Shown: positions 26,342 to 34,876 of the stretch, piece after piece
Numbering within the stretch: position 1 is the stretch's first letter
How the letters are laid out: every line of letters begins with the position of its first letter
Origin: Tropicimonas sp. IMCC34043
GTDB taxonomy: Bacteria > Pseudomonadota > Alphaproteobacteria > Rhodobacterales > Rhodobacteraceae
Direction of reading: 5' to 3'
Assembly: GCF_003390845.1 (NCBI RefSeq)
Contig: NZ_QMEK01000004.1
Coordinates: forward strand, 281,948 to 345,947
DNA: 64,000 nt
Notes under the pieces: model-generated
What the model saw: the letters and a program-made list of their open reading frames with translations, nothing else
The model's database searches: none
What the model was told of the DNA's origin: nothing
Made by a program: the position numbers and the translations under genes

Positions 26342-27490
26342 TCAGGCGCCCGGCGGCGGGGGCGGCGGCAGGATGGTGAACAACTGGGCGAGTTCCTGAA
26401 CCTCGTCGGCGGTCTTCCAGCCGTCCTGGCCGGGGGTCCAGACATGGGTTTCACGGCCGAGGCTGCCATCGGCTGCCATTCGCCCCATGTCGGCCTTCGA
26501 GAACGGCCCCGAGGTTTTCCCGTCCTTGGCAATGTGCCAGACGTGTTCGACCGGCGGCGGCGGTGGCGGCGCGGGTTGCGCCGCGGCAGGGCTGGCAGCC
26601 TGCGGCTGTGGACTGGCGCCCCAAGGTCCCTGCACGTAACCGGGGTTCGCCATCTGGCTGCCCATCGCCATGCCCATGCCGGCGCCGAGGCCCGCGGCCA
26701 TGCCGCCGCCCGCCGGGTTCCGCGCCGCCGAGGTCATCGCCTCGGCCGCCGAATACTGCGTGAACCGGCCCAGATCGCCTGCAAGCCCCATCGAGGTCCG
26801 CTTGTCGAGCGCCTGTTCCACCGCCGGCGGCAACGAGATGTTCTCGATGTAGAATTCCGGCATCTGCATGCCGTAATCGGCCAGCACCTCGGACACCTTG
26901 GCGGCGATCAGCTTGCCCATGTCGGCGGTGTTGGCGGCCATGTCGAGCACCGGGATGCCCGAGGCCGCCATGACGCGCGAGCTTTCCTGCACGATGACGT
27001 TGCGGATCTGGAACGAGATCTCGTCGGTGGTGAACTCGCCGTCGGTGCCGACGATCTCGGTCATGAACCGGGCGGGGTCGGTCACGCGGACCGAATAGGT
27101 GCCGAAGGCGCGGATCCGGGTCGGCCCGAATTCGGGATCGCGCAGCATCACCGGGTTCTTGGTGCCCCACTTGAGGTCGGTAAACCGGGTGGTGTTGACG
27201 AAATAGATCTCGGCCTTGAAGGGCGAGCGGAAGCCGTGATCCCAGTGCTGCAGCGTCGTCATGATCGGCATGTTGTTCGTCTCGAGCATGTAGAGCCCGG
27301 GGGTGAACACGTCCGCAAGCTGGCCTTCGTGAATGAAGACGGCCGCCTGACCCTCGCGCACGGTCAGCTTGGCGCCGTACTTGATCTCGTGGCCTTCGCG
27401 TTCAAAGCGCCAGACCAGAGTGTCCCGCGTGTCGTCGGTCCAATGGATGACATCGATGAACTGGCCGGAAAGGAAGTCGAAAATGCCCAT
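26342..27490 (-). CDS. SPFH-domain protein with C-terminal GYF_2-like domain (YdjI-like)
   Basis: I start this 382-residue protein at the ATG at 27490, opening MGIFDFLSGQFIDVIHW as YdjI-type SPFH proteins do. The SPFH/flotillin-like domain covers about 20-260 (VREGQAAVFIHEGQLADVFTPGLYML). A Gly/Met/Ala-rich linker follows (270-300), then a Pro/Ala stretch, then a GYF_2-like domain at about 310-370 (HIAKDGKTSGPFSKADMGRMAADG). Bacillus YdjI works with PspA at damaged membranes. GYF_2 domains bind proline-rich peptides, and this protein ends in a proline run itself (PPPPPPG), allowing self or neighbour contacts. Role inferred. Confidence 0.85.
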   Translation of the reverse strand: MGIFDFLSGQFIDVIHWTDDTRDTLVWRFEREGHEIKYGAKLTVREGQAAVFIHEGQLADVFTPGLYMLETNNMPIMTTLQHWDHGFRSPFKAEIYFVNTTRFTDLKWGTKNPVMLRDPEFGPTRIRAFGTYSVRVTDPARFMTEIVGTDGEFTTDEISFQIRNVIVQESSRVMAASGIPVLDMAANTADMGKLIAAKVSEVLADYGMQMPEFYIENISLPPAVEQALDKRTSMGLAGDLGRFTQYSAAEAMTSAARNPAGGGMAAGLGAGMGMAMGSQMANPGYVQGPWGASPQPQAASPAAAQPAPPPPPPVEHVWHIAKDGKTSGPFSKADMGRMAADGSLGRETHVWTPGQDGWKTADEVQELAQLFTILPPPPPPGA

Positions 27491-27591
27491 GCCGGGACCT
27501 CGCGTGACTGTCTTTGCCGAAACTATACGCCGTGCCCTGCGGCCTTCCAACCGCCGATGCCGCCAATTCCCGGACCGCGGCGCACCGGGGT

Positions 27592-28572
27592 TCAGCCATC
27601 CCCGCCCATCAGCTCCGTGGCGATCTGGGTGACGACGGGGCGGGCCTCGTCTGGGGTCATGCCGGGGGTCAGCCGCGGATCATAGAGGATCTTCAGCATC
27701 AGCTCGTCCTGACGTGTCAGCAAAGCGAATTCCTCGTCGTCGTTGAAGATCGACGGCCGCGCCATCGGGCTGTCGTTGGCAAGCCCCAGCCCCTGGGCGA
27801 TCTCTTCGTGCACGCAGGACAGCCGCAGCAGGTCGGGGTGTTCGCCGCGGATCACCGCGACCGCGCGGGAATAGGTCGGCTCGTGGCCGTTCGAGAAGGC
27901 GATGGCGAGGCAGAAGGTCTCGCGCGGCATGGTCTCGATCGCACGCAAGGCAACGTCGTCGATGCCGGGCACCAGCCTGCGCAGCTCGGGGCCATAGCCG
28001 CGGCGTTCGTCTTCGTTCAGCACCAGCACGTTGAAATTCGCGTTCTGCGGGCTGGTGACGCTGATCGGGTGGCCGCTGACCTTGGCCAGCCGCGCGGCAT
28101 AGGCGGTGATGGTCTGGGTGTCGCGGGCGCGCTGGTCGGGCGGGACCGTGTCGCCGAAGGTCAGCCCGAGGCGCACCGGCATCTGCCAGCGCCGCAGCTG
28201 GCTTTCTGTCGCCTGCGCGACCAGCTTGCCGCCAATGGGCCGGTATTCGTCGTAAAGCGCGACCTTTATGAAGTTCTCGACCAGATTATGGGTGGCGAAG
28301 GGCGTGTCGCTGCCGCCGCCATCGGTGCGCAAAAGCCCCTGCGCCTCCAGATCCGTCTGAACCCTCGCATAGTGGCGCGCAAGCTGGTCGCTGTCGGCTG
28401 ATTGCACGGTGGGGCCAGCCGGCGCCTTGGGCGCCGGACCGGCATCTGTGGGGGGCGTGGCCACGGTCTCGGGGGGGACGGGCGCCGTGGGACGCGGTGC
28501 GCCGCAGCCGCCAAGGACCGCGAGCAGCGCCGCAACCTGCCAGACCCGACTTTGCGTCCCTCGAACCCGCAA
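27592..28572 (-). CDS. DUF2927 lipoprotein with a metzincin-like motif
   Basis: This 326-residue protein has a lipoprotein signal (AALLAVLGGC, lipidated Cys23) and a proline/alanine-rich spacer to about residue 60. A DUF2927 domain follows. The segment HEEIAQGLGLAND begins at His255 and recalls the zinc-protease pattern HExxHxxGxxH/D, but with Gln in place of the second His. A conserved-looking CLAIAF and a YDPRLTPGMT loop follow. It is therefore either an inactive or an unusual protease-like protein. It is placed two bases after telA and 101 bases before the SPFH gene. Export to the periplasm suggests it senses or trims envelope components; this is inference. Confidence 0.82.
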   Translation of the reverse strand: MRVRGTQSRVWQVAALLAVLGGCGAPRPTAPVPPETVATPPTDAGPAPKAPAGPTVQSADSDQLARHYARVQTDLEAQGLLRTDGGGSDTPFATHNLVENFIKVALYDEYRPIGGKLVAQATESQLRRWQMPVRLGLTFGDTVPPDQRARDTQTITAYAARLAKVSGHPISVTSPQNANFNVLVLNEDERRGYGPELRRLVPGIDDVALRAIETMPRETFCLAIAFSNGHEPTYSRAVAVIRGEHPDLLRLSCVHEEIAQGLGLANDSPMARPSIFNDDEEFALLTRQDELMLKILYDPRLTPGMTPDEARPVVTQIATELMGGDG

Positions 28573-28574
28573 TT

Positions 28575-29774
28575 TCAGTTGGCCGGCACCGAGCCAGAGC
28601 CGGTATTGCCACGCCCGGTCTGGCTCGACCGTGCCGCGGACAGCGTGTCGCGCAACTCGTGCTCCATCTTCACCAGTTCCTGTTCGGCGACCGCGCGCCG
28701 CGCCTTGCCCTCGTCGGCGATGGCGAGGCTTTCGTTGATCGTGGCGATCAGGTCAGCATTGGCAGCCTTCACCGCCTCGATGTCGAAGACGCCGCGCTCC
28801 ATCTGCTGGCGAACCGTCTGGTTGGCCTGGCGCAGGTTCTTCGCGTTCGCCGTCAGCAACTCGTTGGTCAGGTCGTTGGCGGCCTTCACCGCGCCTGCGG
28901 CTTCGGCCGAGCGCTGGATCGTCACCGCCTGCGCCAGCTGGGTTTCCCACAGCGGCACGGTGTTGACGAGGGTCGAGTTGATCTTGGTGACCAGCGACTT
29001 GTCGTTCTCCTGCACCAGCCGGATCGAGGGCAGCGACTGCATCGTCACCTGACGGGTCAGCTTCAGGTCGTGGACCCGGCGTTCCAGATCGTCGCGGGCG
29101 GCGCGCAGATCGCGCAGCTCCTGGGCCTTCATCACCTGGTTCTGTTCCGCGGCGGCCTGAACCTCGGCCTCCTTGGCGGGGATCGCAGTCGTGTCGATCT
29201 CGCCCAGCTTTGCCTCGCCCGCGGCGATATAGAGCGCCAGTTCGTTGTAGAACTTCAAGGTCTTGTCATAGAGCAGGTCGAGCGACTTGATGTCCTTCAG
29301 AAGCTTGTGCTCGTGGCCGAGCAGGTCATCGGTGATCCGGTCGATCTGTCCCTGAACATCCTCGTATTTCGAGACAAAATTCGAGAAAGGCGCCGCCTTG
29401 CCGGTCAGCTTTTCCCACCAGCTGCGTTCGCGGCGCACGTCGAGTTCGTTGACCGAAAAGCCGCGGATCGTCGAGACGATGTTGCGCAGGCTGTCGCCGG
29501 CCGGTCCGACATCCTTGTTCTTCACATCGGCCAGCATGGCCTGGCTGATTTCCTGCAACTCGCCCTGCGCCCGCGCGCCGAAGGAGACGATGGAATTCGA
29601 ATCGGCCAGGTCGACCTCGTCCATCCGGCGGCGGATCTCGATGCCAAGTTCGGGATCTGCCTGTTCGAGCGGCACGACATCGCTTGCCGGTGCCGGCTCG
29701 GGCAGGATTGCGGTGGTCACGTCCTCGACTGCCGTCAATGCCTCGGCCGCCCTTTGCTGAATTTCTTGTGACAT
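28575..29774 (-). CDS. telA: Toxic anion resistance protein TelA family
   Basis: This 399-residue, mostly helical cytoplasmic protein has the TelA family core (LLGHEHKLLKDIKSLDLLYDKTLKFYNELALYIAAGE, within about 145-185) and the later VPLWETQLAQAV helix. TelA proteins were first linked to tellurite resistance; Bacillus YaaN lies beside xpaC. They are thought to form coiled assemblies at the membrane, and the long coiled-coil stretches here agree. It starts 25 bases after xpaC, and the DUF2927 gene follows immediately, consistent with one operon. Confidence 0.92.
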   Translation of the reverse strand: MSQEIQQRAAEALTAVEDVTTAILPEPAPASDVVPLEQADPELGIEIRRRMDEVDLADSNSIVSFGARAQGELQEISQAMLADVKNKDVGPAGDSLRNIVSTIRGFSVNELDVRRERSWWEKLTGKAAPFSNFVSKYEDVQGQIDRITDDLLGHEHKLLKDIKSLDLLYDKTLKFYNELALYIAAGEAKLGEIDTTAIPAKEAEVQAAAEQNQVMKAQELRDLRAARDDLERRVHDLKLTRQVTMQSLPSIRLVQENDKSLVTKINSTLVNTVPLWETQLAQAVTIQRSAEAAGAVKAANDLTNELLTANAKNLRQANQTVRQQMERGVFDIEAVKAANADLIATINESLAIADEGKARRAVAEQELVKMEHELRDTLSAARSSQTGRGNTGSGSVPAN

Positions 29775-29799
29775 TCCATGTACTCCCGAAAAATCCGTT

Positions 29800-30696
29800 T
29801 CATTCCATGCGCACGCCTTCGCGCCGCAGGCGGTCGCGCAGCACGTCGATCTCGATGTCGAGGGCGGTGCGGCCGCCGTCCATCAGCGTCTTCGTCTTGG
29901 CCGCGAAATTGGCCTCGAGATCGTCAAGCAGCGCGGTATAGCTGGCGCGCGCCACCGGGTCGCGCTGACGGCTGAAGAGATCGGCAAACTTGACCGTCGC
30001 CTCGGCCGCGCCCTGCAGATAGACGACCAGATACTTGCGCGCGGCGGCCAGATCGCGGGGATCCTCCTCGACCGTGCGGCACATCTGGCGGGCCGTGGTC
30101 TGGAAGGCTTCGACCCGGCGTTCCAGCGTGCGGTCGCCGGATCGGTGGATGGCGGCGTCCATGCGGGCCAGCTGTTCTTCGGCCTCGTCGACGACACGGG
30201 CGACGCGGTCCTGCTGGAAGCTGTCGACGCCCTCGACGTTCTTGTCGGCAAGCGGGTCGATGCCGAAGGCCCCCAGAAAGAGCGCCGAGGCGATGGCGCC
30301 ATAGACCAGCGGCTGCACAAGTCCGGATTCGGCCGGGTGATAGGTCGCAAGCACAACGCCGAAGCCAGAGAGCACCGCGGCGATGATCTTGCGCGGCAGC
30401 GCCGGACGGCGGGCGACCTTGCGGGCGCGATAGGCAGCCTCGGCCTTCAACCCTTCCGAGAGGGTGAAGGTCGCAAAGACCAGCACCGCCGCCGCAACAA
30501 GGTCAAGCGCCATGCCGACCGCATCCTGCCGAAACGCGGTGAACAGCAGCGGCAGCGGCGCGAGGTAGAGCAGGTTGACCCGTGCGGCCCCGCTGGCACG
30601 GGGCGCGACCGGCGGCGCGGCGCGGTCATTGGGCCCCTTGGTCGTGTCGGTGGCCGAGGGATCGGGCGAATACTTGCCGCCAAAACGCTGTGCCAT
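29800..30696 (-). CDS. xpaC: XpaC-family membrane protein (5-bromo-4-chloroindolyl phosphate hydrolysis family)
   Basis: This 298-residue protein starts at the ATG at 30696, with GGAGCG upstream. A charged N-terminal tail is followed by four hydrophobic segments in two pairs (about 41-80 and 105-140), then a helical cytoplasmic domain with the XpaC-type run DRVARVVDEAEEQLARMDAAI and coiled-coil character to the end. XpaC was named for a phosphate-ester phenotype in Bacillus; no phosphatase motif is present. It is the usual partner of TelA/YaaN. The start codon shares one base with the stop of the upstream small gene (TGATG). Confidence 0.88.
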   Translation of the reverse strand: MAQRFGGKYSPDPSATDTTKGPNDRAAPPVAPRASGAARVNLLYLAPLPLLFTAFRQDAVGMALDLVAAAVLVFATFTLSEGLKAEAAYRARKVARRPALPRKIIAAVLSGFGVVLATYHPAESGLVQPLVYGAIASALFLGAFGIDPLADKNVEGVDSFQQDRVARVVDEAEEQLARMDAAIHRSGDRTLERRVEAFQTTARQMCRTVEEDPRDLAAARKYLVVYLQGAAEATVKFADLFSRQRDPVARASYTALLDDLEANFAAKTKTLMDGGRTALDIEIDVLRDRLRREGVRME

Positions 30697-30905
30697 CAGT
30701 TCGCTCCGATCAAGCCGGCAGAGGTGCCAAAGACCAGAAGCCAGAGCAGGATGAAGGCGATACGCGGCACCAGCCCGCTTTGCACCGGGCCCTGTTCGAA
30801 TGCCTTGCCGGCCGAGCCCGCGAGTGCTGCGCCAGCCATGGCAATGGCCATCACAAGCCCGACCAGTACGATCACCGAAAGCGCGAGAGAGAGGAGGATT
30901 CGCAT
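30696..30905 (-). CDS. Small two-helix membrane protein at the head of the telA-xpaC run
   Basis: This 69-residue protein has two hydrophobic helices (about 3-30 and 47-66) separated by a short loop containing GKAFEQGPVQSG. It is not a family I recognise. The TGATG junction with xpaC shows translational coupling, and GAGAGGAGGATTCGC precedes its ATG on the minus strand. It may be a membrane partner of XpaC, by position only. Confidence 0.75.
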   Translation of the reverse strand: MRILLSLALSVIVLVGLVMAIAMAGAALAGSAGKAFEQGPVQSGLVPRIAFILLWLLVFGTSAGLIGAN

Positions 30906-31159
30906 GCAATAGTCCCTTTCGCACCATACCGGCGCGTTTATACGACATGCGAATGAAGCCGGCCAGCGTCAAGGCGGCACGCACAGGAAGCGGCGTTCCG
31001 GCGGTGTCTGGCCGGTCAATGGGACGGTGCCTGCCGGTCGGGCCATTGCGGGGAGGGAAGGCTCCCGCCCGTCGCCCGCGCATCGAAGATGCGCGCCTGC
31101 CGTTGGGCGGGGCGCGCTGCGCGCGCGGTTTCGCCCCGGCCCGGCCGAAAGGTGTCGGC

Positions 31160-31927
31160 TCAGGCGAAGGGATCCTCGGGATAGCAGACATGGGCGAGGT
31201 AGAGCCCATGGGGCGGGCAGACCGGGCCACAGGCGGCGCGGTCGCGCGCGGCGAGCGCCGCGCCCACATCGTCGGGCGTCCAGGCGCCGGCACCGACCCG
31301 TTCGAGGGTGCCGACGAAGCTGCGGACCTGATTGTGCAGGAACGAGCGGGCGCGGACATCGAAATGGAACTCGGGCCCCATCGTGGTGTCGACCCGCGTG
31401 ATGTCGAGCCGGTCGAGCGTTCGCACCGGGCTGTCGGCCTGGCATTCGCTGGCGCGGAAGGTGGTGAAATCGTGGCGGCCGAGCAACTGGCGGGCGGCCA
31501 TCTGCATCGGGGCGAGCGCCAGCGGAAACGACACCTGCCAGACCTTGCCGCGCAGCAGGACCGCCGGTGCACGGCGGTTGAGCAGCCGGAACAGATAGCG
31601 CCGTTCGATGGCCGAAAACCGGGCGTGCCAGTCGTCTGCGACCGGGGCCACGGCGACCACGGAGACGGGATCGGGCCTGAGGTGAAAGTTCAGCGCCTCG
31701 GACAGGCGGAACGGGTCCCAGTCGCGCACCATGTCGGCATGGGCCACCTGTCCGAACGCATGCACGCCGGCATCGGTGCGGCCCGCGGCAGCAGTCGGCG
31801 GGCAGGCAGGATCGAGCCTTCGCAGCGCCGCCTCCAGCACCTGCTGGACGCTCGGGTGCGCCTTCTGGCGCTGCCAGCCGGCAAAGGGGGCGCCGTCATA
31901 TTCGATTTTCAGGGCATAGCGCGGCAT
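31160..31927 (-). CDS. truA: tRNA pseudouridine(38-40) synthase TruA
   Basis: TruA isomerises uridines 38-40 in the anticodon arm of many tRNAs. The 255-residue protein is full length. The catalytic Asp52 lies in [12 protein letters not shown], with [14 protein letters not shown] at the start and the conserved [10 protein letters not shown] and [13 protein letters not shown] further on. It is on the minus strand, 254 bases ahead of the telA-xpaC run and divergent from ycjX. Confidence 0.96.
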   Translation of the reverse strand: MPRYALKIEYDGAPFAGWQRQKAHPSVQQVLEAALRRLDPACPPTAAAGRTDAGVHAFGQVAHADMVRDWDPFRLSEALNFHLRPDPVSVVAVAPVADDWHARFSAIERRYLFRLLNRRAPAVLLRGKVWQVSFPLALAPMQMAARQLLGRHDFTTFRASECQADSPVRTLDRLDITRVDTTMGPEFHFDVRARSFLHNQVRSFVGTLERVGAGAWTPDDVGAALAARDRAACGPVCPPHGLYLAHVCYPEDPFA

Positions 31928-32036
31928 GTCGGCCGCTTAGCCCTTGGCGCCGGCCCTGTCCAGCGGCCCGCGCCTGCGGCCCTAGGCATCGGCGCGGCAG
32001 GGCCATATGTAGGGCGGGCAACGGAGGGTTTGGACA

Positions 32037-33449
32037 GTGGTGATCGGTCGGATCGCGGATGGTCTGGCGCGCGGCGTCGATGCAGCGGGCGCGCTTGTTT
32101 CGGGTGCCTTCATGGAGCCGACGCTGCGTCTGGGCGTCACGGGGCTCGCGCGCGCCGGCAAGACGGTGTTCATCACCTCGCTGGTGGCGAACATGATGGA
32201 CCGCGGCCGGATGCCGGGGCTGCGGGCCGCGGCGGACGGGCGGATCCTGGCCGCCTGGCTGCAGCCCCAGCCCGACGACACGGTGCCGCGCTTTGCCTTC
32301 GAGGATCACCTTGCCGCCCTCACCGGGCCCGATCCGCACTGGCCCGAGCCAACGAGCGCGATCTCGGAGTTGCGGCTGTCGCTCAAGATCGCGCCGCAGG
32401 GGATGCTGGGGGCGATCTCGGGGCCGCGGGTGCTGCACCTCGACATCATCGACTATCCGGGCGAATGGCTTCTGGACCTCGGTCTGATGGAGCAGGATTT
32501 CGCCGCCTGGTCGGCCGAAGTGCTGGGCCGCGCCGGGACCCGGGTCGAGGCCGAGCCATTTCTGGCGCATCTGCGCGGCATTCCAGTCGACGCGAAGTTC
32601 AGCGAGGATCTGGCACGGGCAATGGCCGAGAGCTATACCGGCTATCTGCAGGCAGCCAGGCAGGCAGGCTATTCCGACTGCACGCCGGGGCGGTTTCTGA
32701 TGCCGGGGGATCTCAAGGGCTCGCCTGCGCTGACATTCGCGCCGATGCCCGCGGGGGCGGGGCAACGCGGGTCGCTGTCGCGCGAGATGCAGCGGCGGTT
32801 CGAGGCCTACAAGTCCCGGGTGATCAAGCCGTTCTTCCGCGAACATTTCGCCCGGATCGACCGGCAGGTCGTGCTGGTCGATCTGCTCGGGGCGATCCAT
32901 TCCGGCCCGCGCGCGATGGAGGATCTGGGGCAGGCGATGAACGGTATCCTTGGCGCCTTCCGCCCCGGCGGCAATGCCTGGCTGTCGCGGCTGGTGGGCA
33001 TCCAGAAGGTCGAGAAGATCCTGTTTGCCGCCACCAAGGCCGACCATATCCATCACAGCCAGCACGCGCGGATGACCGCGATCATGGAGGCGATGCTGCG
33101 CGCCGCCCGCGACCGCGCCGATTTTGCCGGCGCAAAGACCCGTGCCATGGCCATCGCCGCGCTGCGGGCAACGGTCGAGGAGACCCGCGAGCACGGTGGC
33201 GAGACGCTCGAGATGGTGCGCGGGCGGCTTCTGAACACCGGGAAGGACGCGGCGCTGTTTCCCGGCACACTGCCCGAGGACCCCTCGCACCTGCTGGTGC
33301 CGGCGCGCAATGGCGCCGAACGCTGGCTCGACGGCGATTATTCGGTGATGAACTTCGCGCCCTCGGCCGGCAGCCTGCGGCCGGGGATGGGCCCGCCGCA
33401 TATCAGGCTCGACCAGGCGGCCGAGTTCCTGATCGGGGACAGGCTGTGA
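32037..33449 (+). CDS. ycjX: YcjX-family GTPase-like protein
   Basis: YcjX is a dynamin-like or P-loop NTPase that is co-regulated with the phage-shock regulon in Enterobacteria. This 470-residue protein has the Walker A-like motif GLARAGKT at 36-43 and the family phrases VLHLDIIDYPGEWLLDLGLM, VVLVDLLGAIHSGP and ILFAATKADHIHHSQH (NKxD-like TKAD). Two consecutive GTG codons (32037, 32040) are possible starts, with GGAGGG seven bases upstream. It is followed by the YcjF-like gene, the usual pair. Confidence 0.93.
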   Translation: MVIGRIADGLARGVDAAGALVSGAFMEPTLRLGVTGLARAGKTVFITSLVANMMDRGRMPGLRAAADGRILAAWLQPQPDDTVPRFAFEDHLAALTGPDPHWPEPTSAISELRLSLKIAPQGMLGAISGPRVLHLDIIDYPGEWLLDLGLMEQDFAAWSAEVLGRAGTRVEAEPFLAHLRGIPVDAKFSEDLARAMAESYTGYLQAARQAGYSDCTPGRFLMPGDLKGSPALTFAPMPAGAGQRGSLSREMQRRFEAYKSRVIKPFFREHFARIDRQVVLVDLLGAIHSGPRAMEDLGQAMNGILGAFRPGGNAWLSRLVGIQKVEKILFAATKADHIHHSQHARMTAIMEAMLRAARDRADFAGAKTRAMAIAALRATVEETREHGGETLEMVRGRLLNTGKDAALFPGTLPEDPSHLLVPARNGAERWLDGDYSVMNFAPSAGSLRPGMGPPHIRLDQAAEFLIGDRL

Positions 33450-33486
33450 TGCGCCGCCGGGGCGCCGGGCGGATGGAGGGGCTGTC

Positions 33487-34590
33487 GTGAGCGACGAAGG
33501 CGTGGACCGCGACGGCGGGGCCGGTGGAATCCGGAACAGCGAAGACAAGGACAGCGATGCCATGGGCAGTGACGGTGGACGCAAGCGGCCGGTGATCATC
33601 GAATTCGACGCGGACCCTGAGGACGCGGCGGCACCCCGGGTTGCGCCGGCCGAGGCGCCGCCGGTGCCGGACCCCGTGGTCGATCTGCCGCAAGGCCAGG
33701 CGATGCAGACTCTGGCCGCACTTGCGGCGCGGCGGAGCTCGCCGCTGGTGCGGTTCTTCTGGGGCTCGGCGCTGTCGCTTGTCACCTTCGTGGCCGGGAT
33801 CGCGGCGTGGAACTTTGTGACCGGGCTGTTCACGCGCACGCCGCTGCTGGGCTACATCGCGCTGACGCTGATCTCGGCGGTGGTGCTGGCGCTGCTCGGG
33901 CTGGCGCTGCGCGAAGCGGCGGGCTTTTTCCGGCTGTCGCGGCTCGACGGGATCCACCGAGGCGCACAGGCCGCACTGGCGGCGCAGGACCCGAAGGCCG
34001 CGCGCGAGGTGCTGGGCAAGCTCGAGGCGCTCTATTCGGGCCGCAAGGAGCTGGAATGGGGCCGGGCAAGGGTCAGGGAGCAGGAGGCCGAGCAGTTCGA
34101 CGCCGAGGCGATCCTGGGGATCGCCGAAGTCGAGCTGATGGGGCCGCTCGATGCCGCTGCCCGGCGCGAGGTCGAGGCGGCGGCGCGCCAGGTTGCCACG
34201 GTGACCGCGATGGTGCCGCTGGCGCTCGCCGACCTGATCACGGCGCTGGTGTCGAACCTGCGGATGATCCGGCGGATCGGCGAGATCTATGGCGGGCGCT
34301 CGGGCACGCTGGGCAGCCTGCGGCTGACCCGGTCGGTGCTGACCCATCTGGTCGCGACGGGGGCGGTCGCCGTCGGCGACGATCTTGTCCATTCGGTGGC
34401 CGGGGGGGGCGTCATGAGCTTTGTCTCGCGCCGCTTCGGCGAGGGGGTGGTGAACGGGTCGTTGACCGCGCGGGTCGGGATTGCGGCCATCGACGTCTGC
34501 CGGCCGCTGCCGTTCCGGCGGCTGAGAAGGCCGAAGGTGACATCGCTGGTCAAGCGGGCGCTGGCGGGGCTGTTCGGGTCCGAGAAGTGA
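33487..34590 (+). CDS. YcjF/TIGR01620-family membrane protein
   Basis: The 367-residue protein has a disordered acidic N-terminus, two adjacent membrane helices (about 96-116 and 120-142: FFWGSALSLVTFVAGIAAW, LLGYIALTLISAVVLALLG) and a helical C-terminal domain of the TIGR01620/DUF697 type (VTAMVPLALADLITALVSNLRMIRRIGEIYGGRSG). It is the standard partner of YcjX and lies 37 bases after it. Start at GTG 33487 is uncertain; an ATG at 33562 also fits the disordered N-terminus. It ends just before the hairpin repeat at 34617. Confidence 0.88.
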   Translation: MSDEGVDRDGGAGGIRNSEDKDSDAMGSDGGRKRPVIIEFDADPEDAAAPRVAPAEAPPVPDPVVDLPQGQAMQTLAALAARRSSPLVRFFWGSALSLVTFVAGIAAWNFVTGLFTRTPLLGYIALTLISAVVLALLGLALREAAGFFRLSRLDGIHRGAQAALAAQDPKAAREVLGKLEALYSGRKELEWGRARVREQEAEQFDAEAILGIAEVELMGPLDAAARREVEAAARQVATVTAMVPLALADLITALVSNLRMIRRIGEIYGGRSGTLGSLRLTRSVLTHLVATGAVAVGDDLVHSVAGGGVMSFVSRRFGEGVVNGSLTARVGIAAIDVCRPLPFRRLRRPKVTSLVKRALAGLFGSEK

Positions 34591-34616
34591 CCGGAGCGCC
34601 TGTGGCCGGGACGGGA

Positions 34617-34690
34617 CGGGGGGCTGTCTGCCCCCCGAAGCGGGAGCGGGGCTCCCGCACCCCCCGAGGATATTTCGGAACAGAAGAAGA
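34617..34690 (+). repeat. Dispersed two-hairpin element, copy 1 (probable terminator)
   Basis: Two perfect hairpins in tandem: CGGGGGGC/GCCCCCCG with loop TGTCT (34617-34637), then GCGGGAGC/GCTCCCGC (34640-34658). They are followed by CCCCCCGAGGATATTT and GAACAGAAGAAG. The same arrangement returns at 50702-50753 and a relative at 57760-57822. It lies 27 bases after the YcjF-like stop and probably ends that transcript. Confidence 0.7.
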
Positions 34691-34876
34691 GCCGGGCGAT
34701 GCTCTGGACCCCGGAGGGGCGTGGGGATATAGGCGTCTGCAAGATGCTGATATGGTCGATCATCATTCGAATTAGCTGCCCGGCGCTCTGACAGGACGAG
34801 CCGCCGGGACAAGGCGCATGGGACACCCGCGCCGAACCTCTCAAGCCAGATGGACATTTGCGAAGGACGCCGCGAC

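Noticed and set aside
30800..33490. 896-codon open frame overlapping truA (antisense) and ycjX (other frame)
   Set aside because: Both truA and ycjX have their motifs in the called frames; this frame mixes shadows of the two.
34591..34876. Possible T-box leader upstream of ileS
   Set aside because: No T-box-like sequence or antiterminator is present; the hairpins there belong to the dispersed repeat after the ycjF-like gene.
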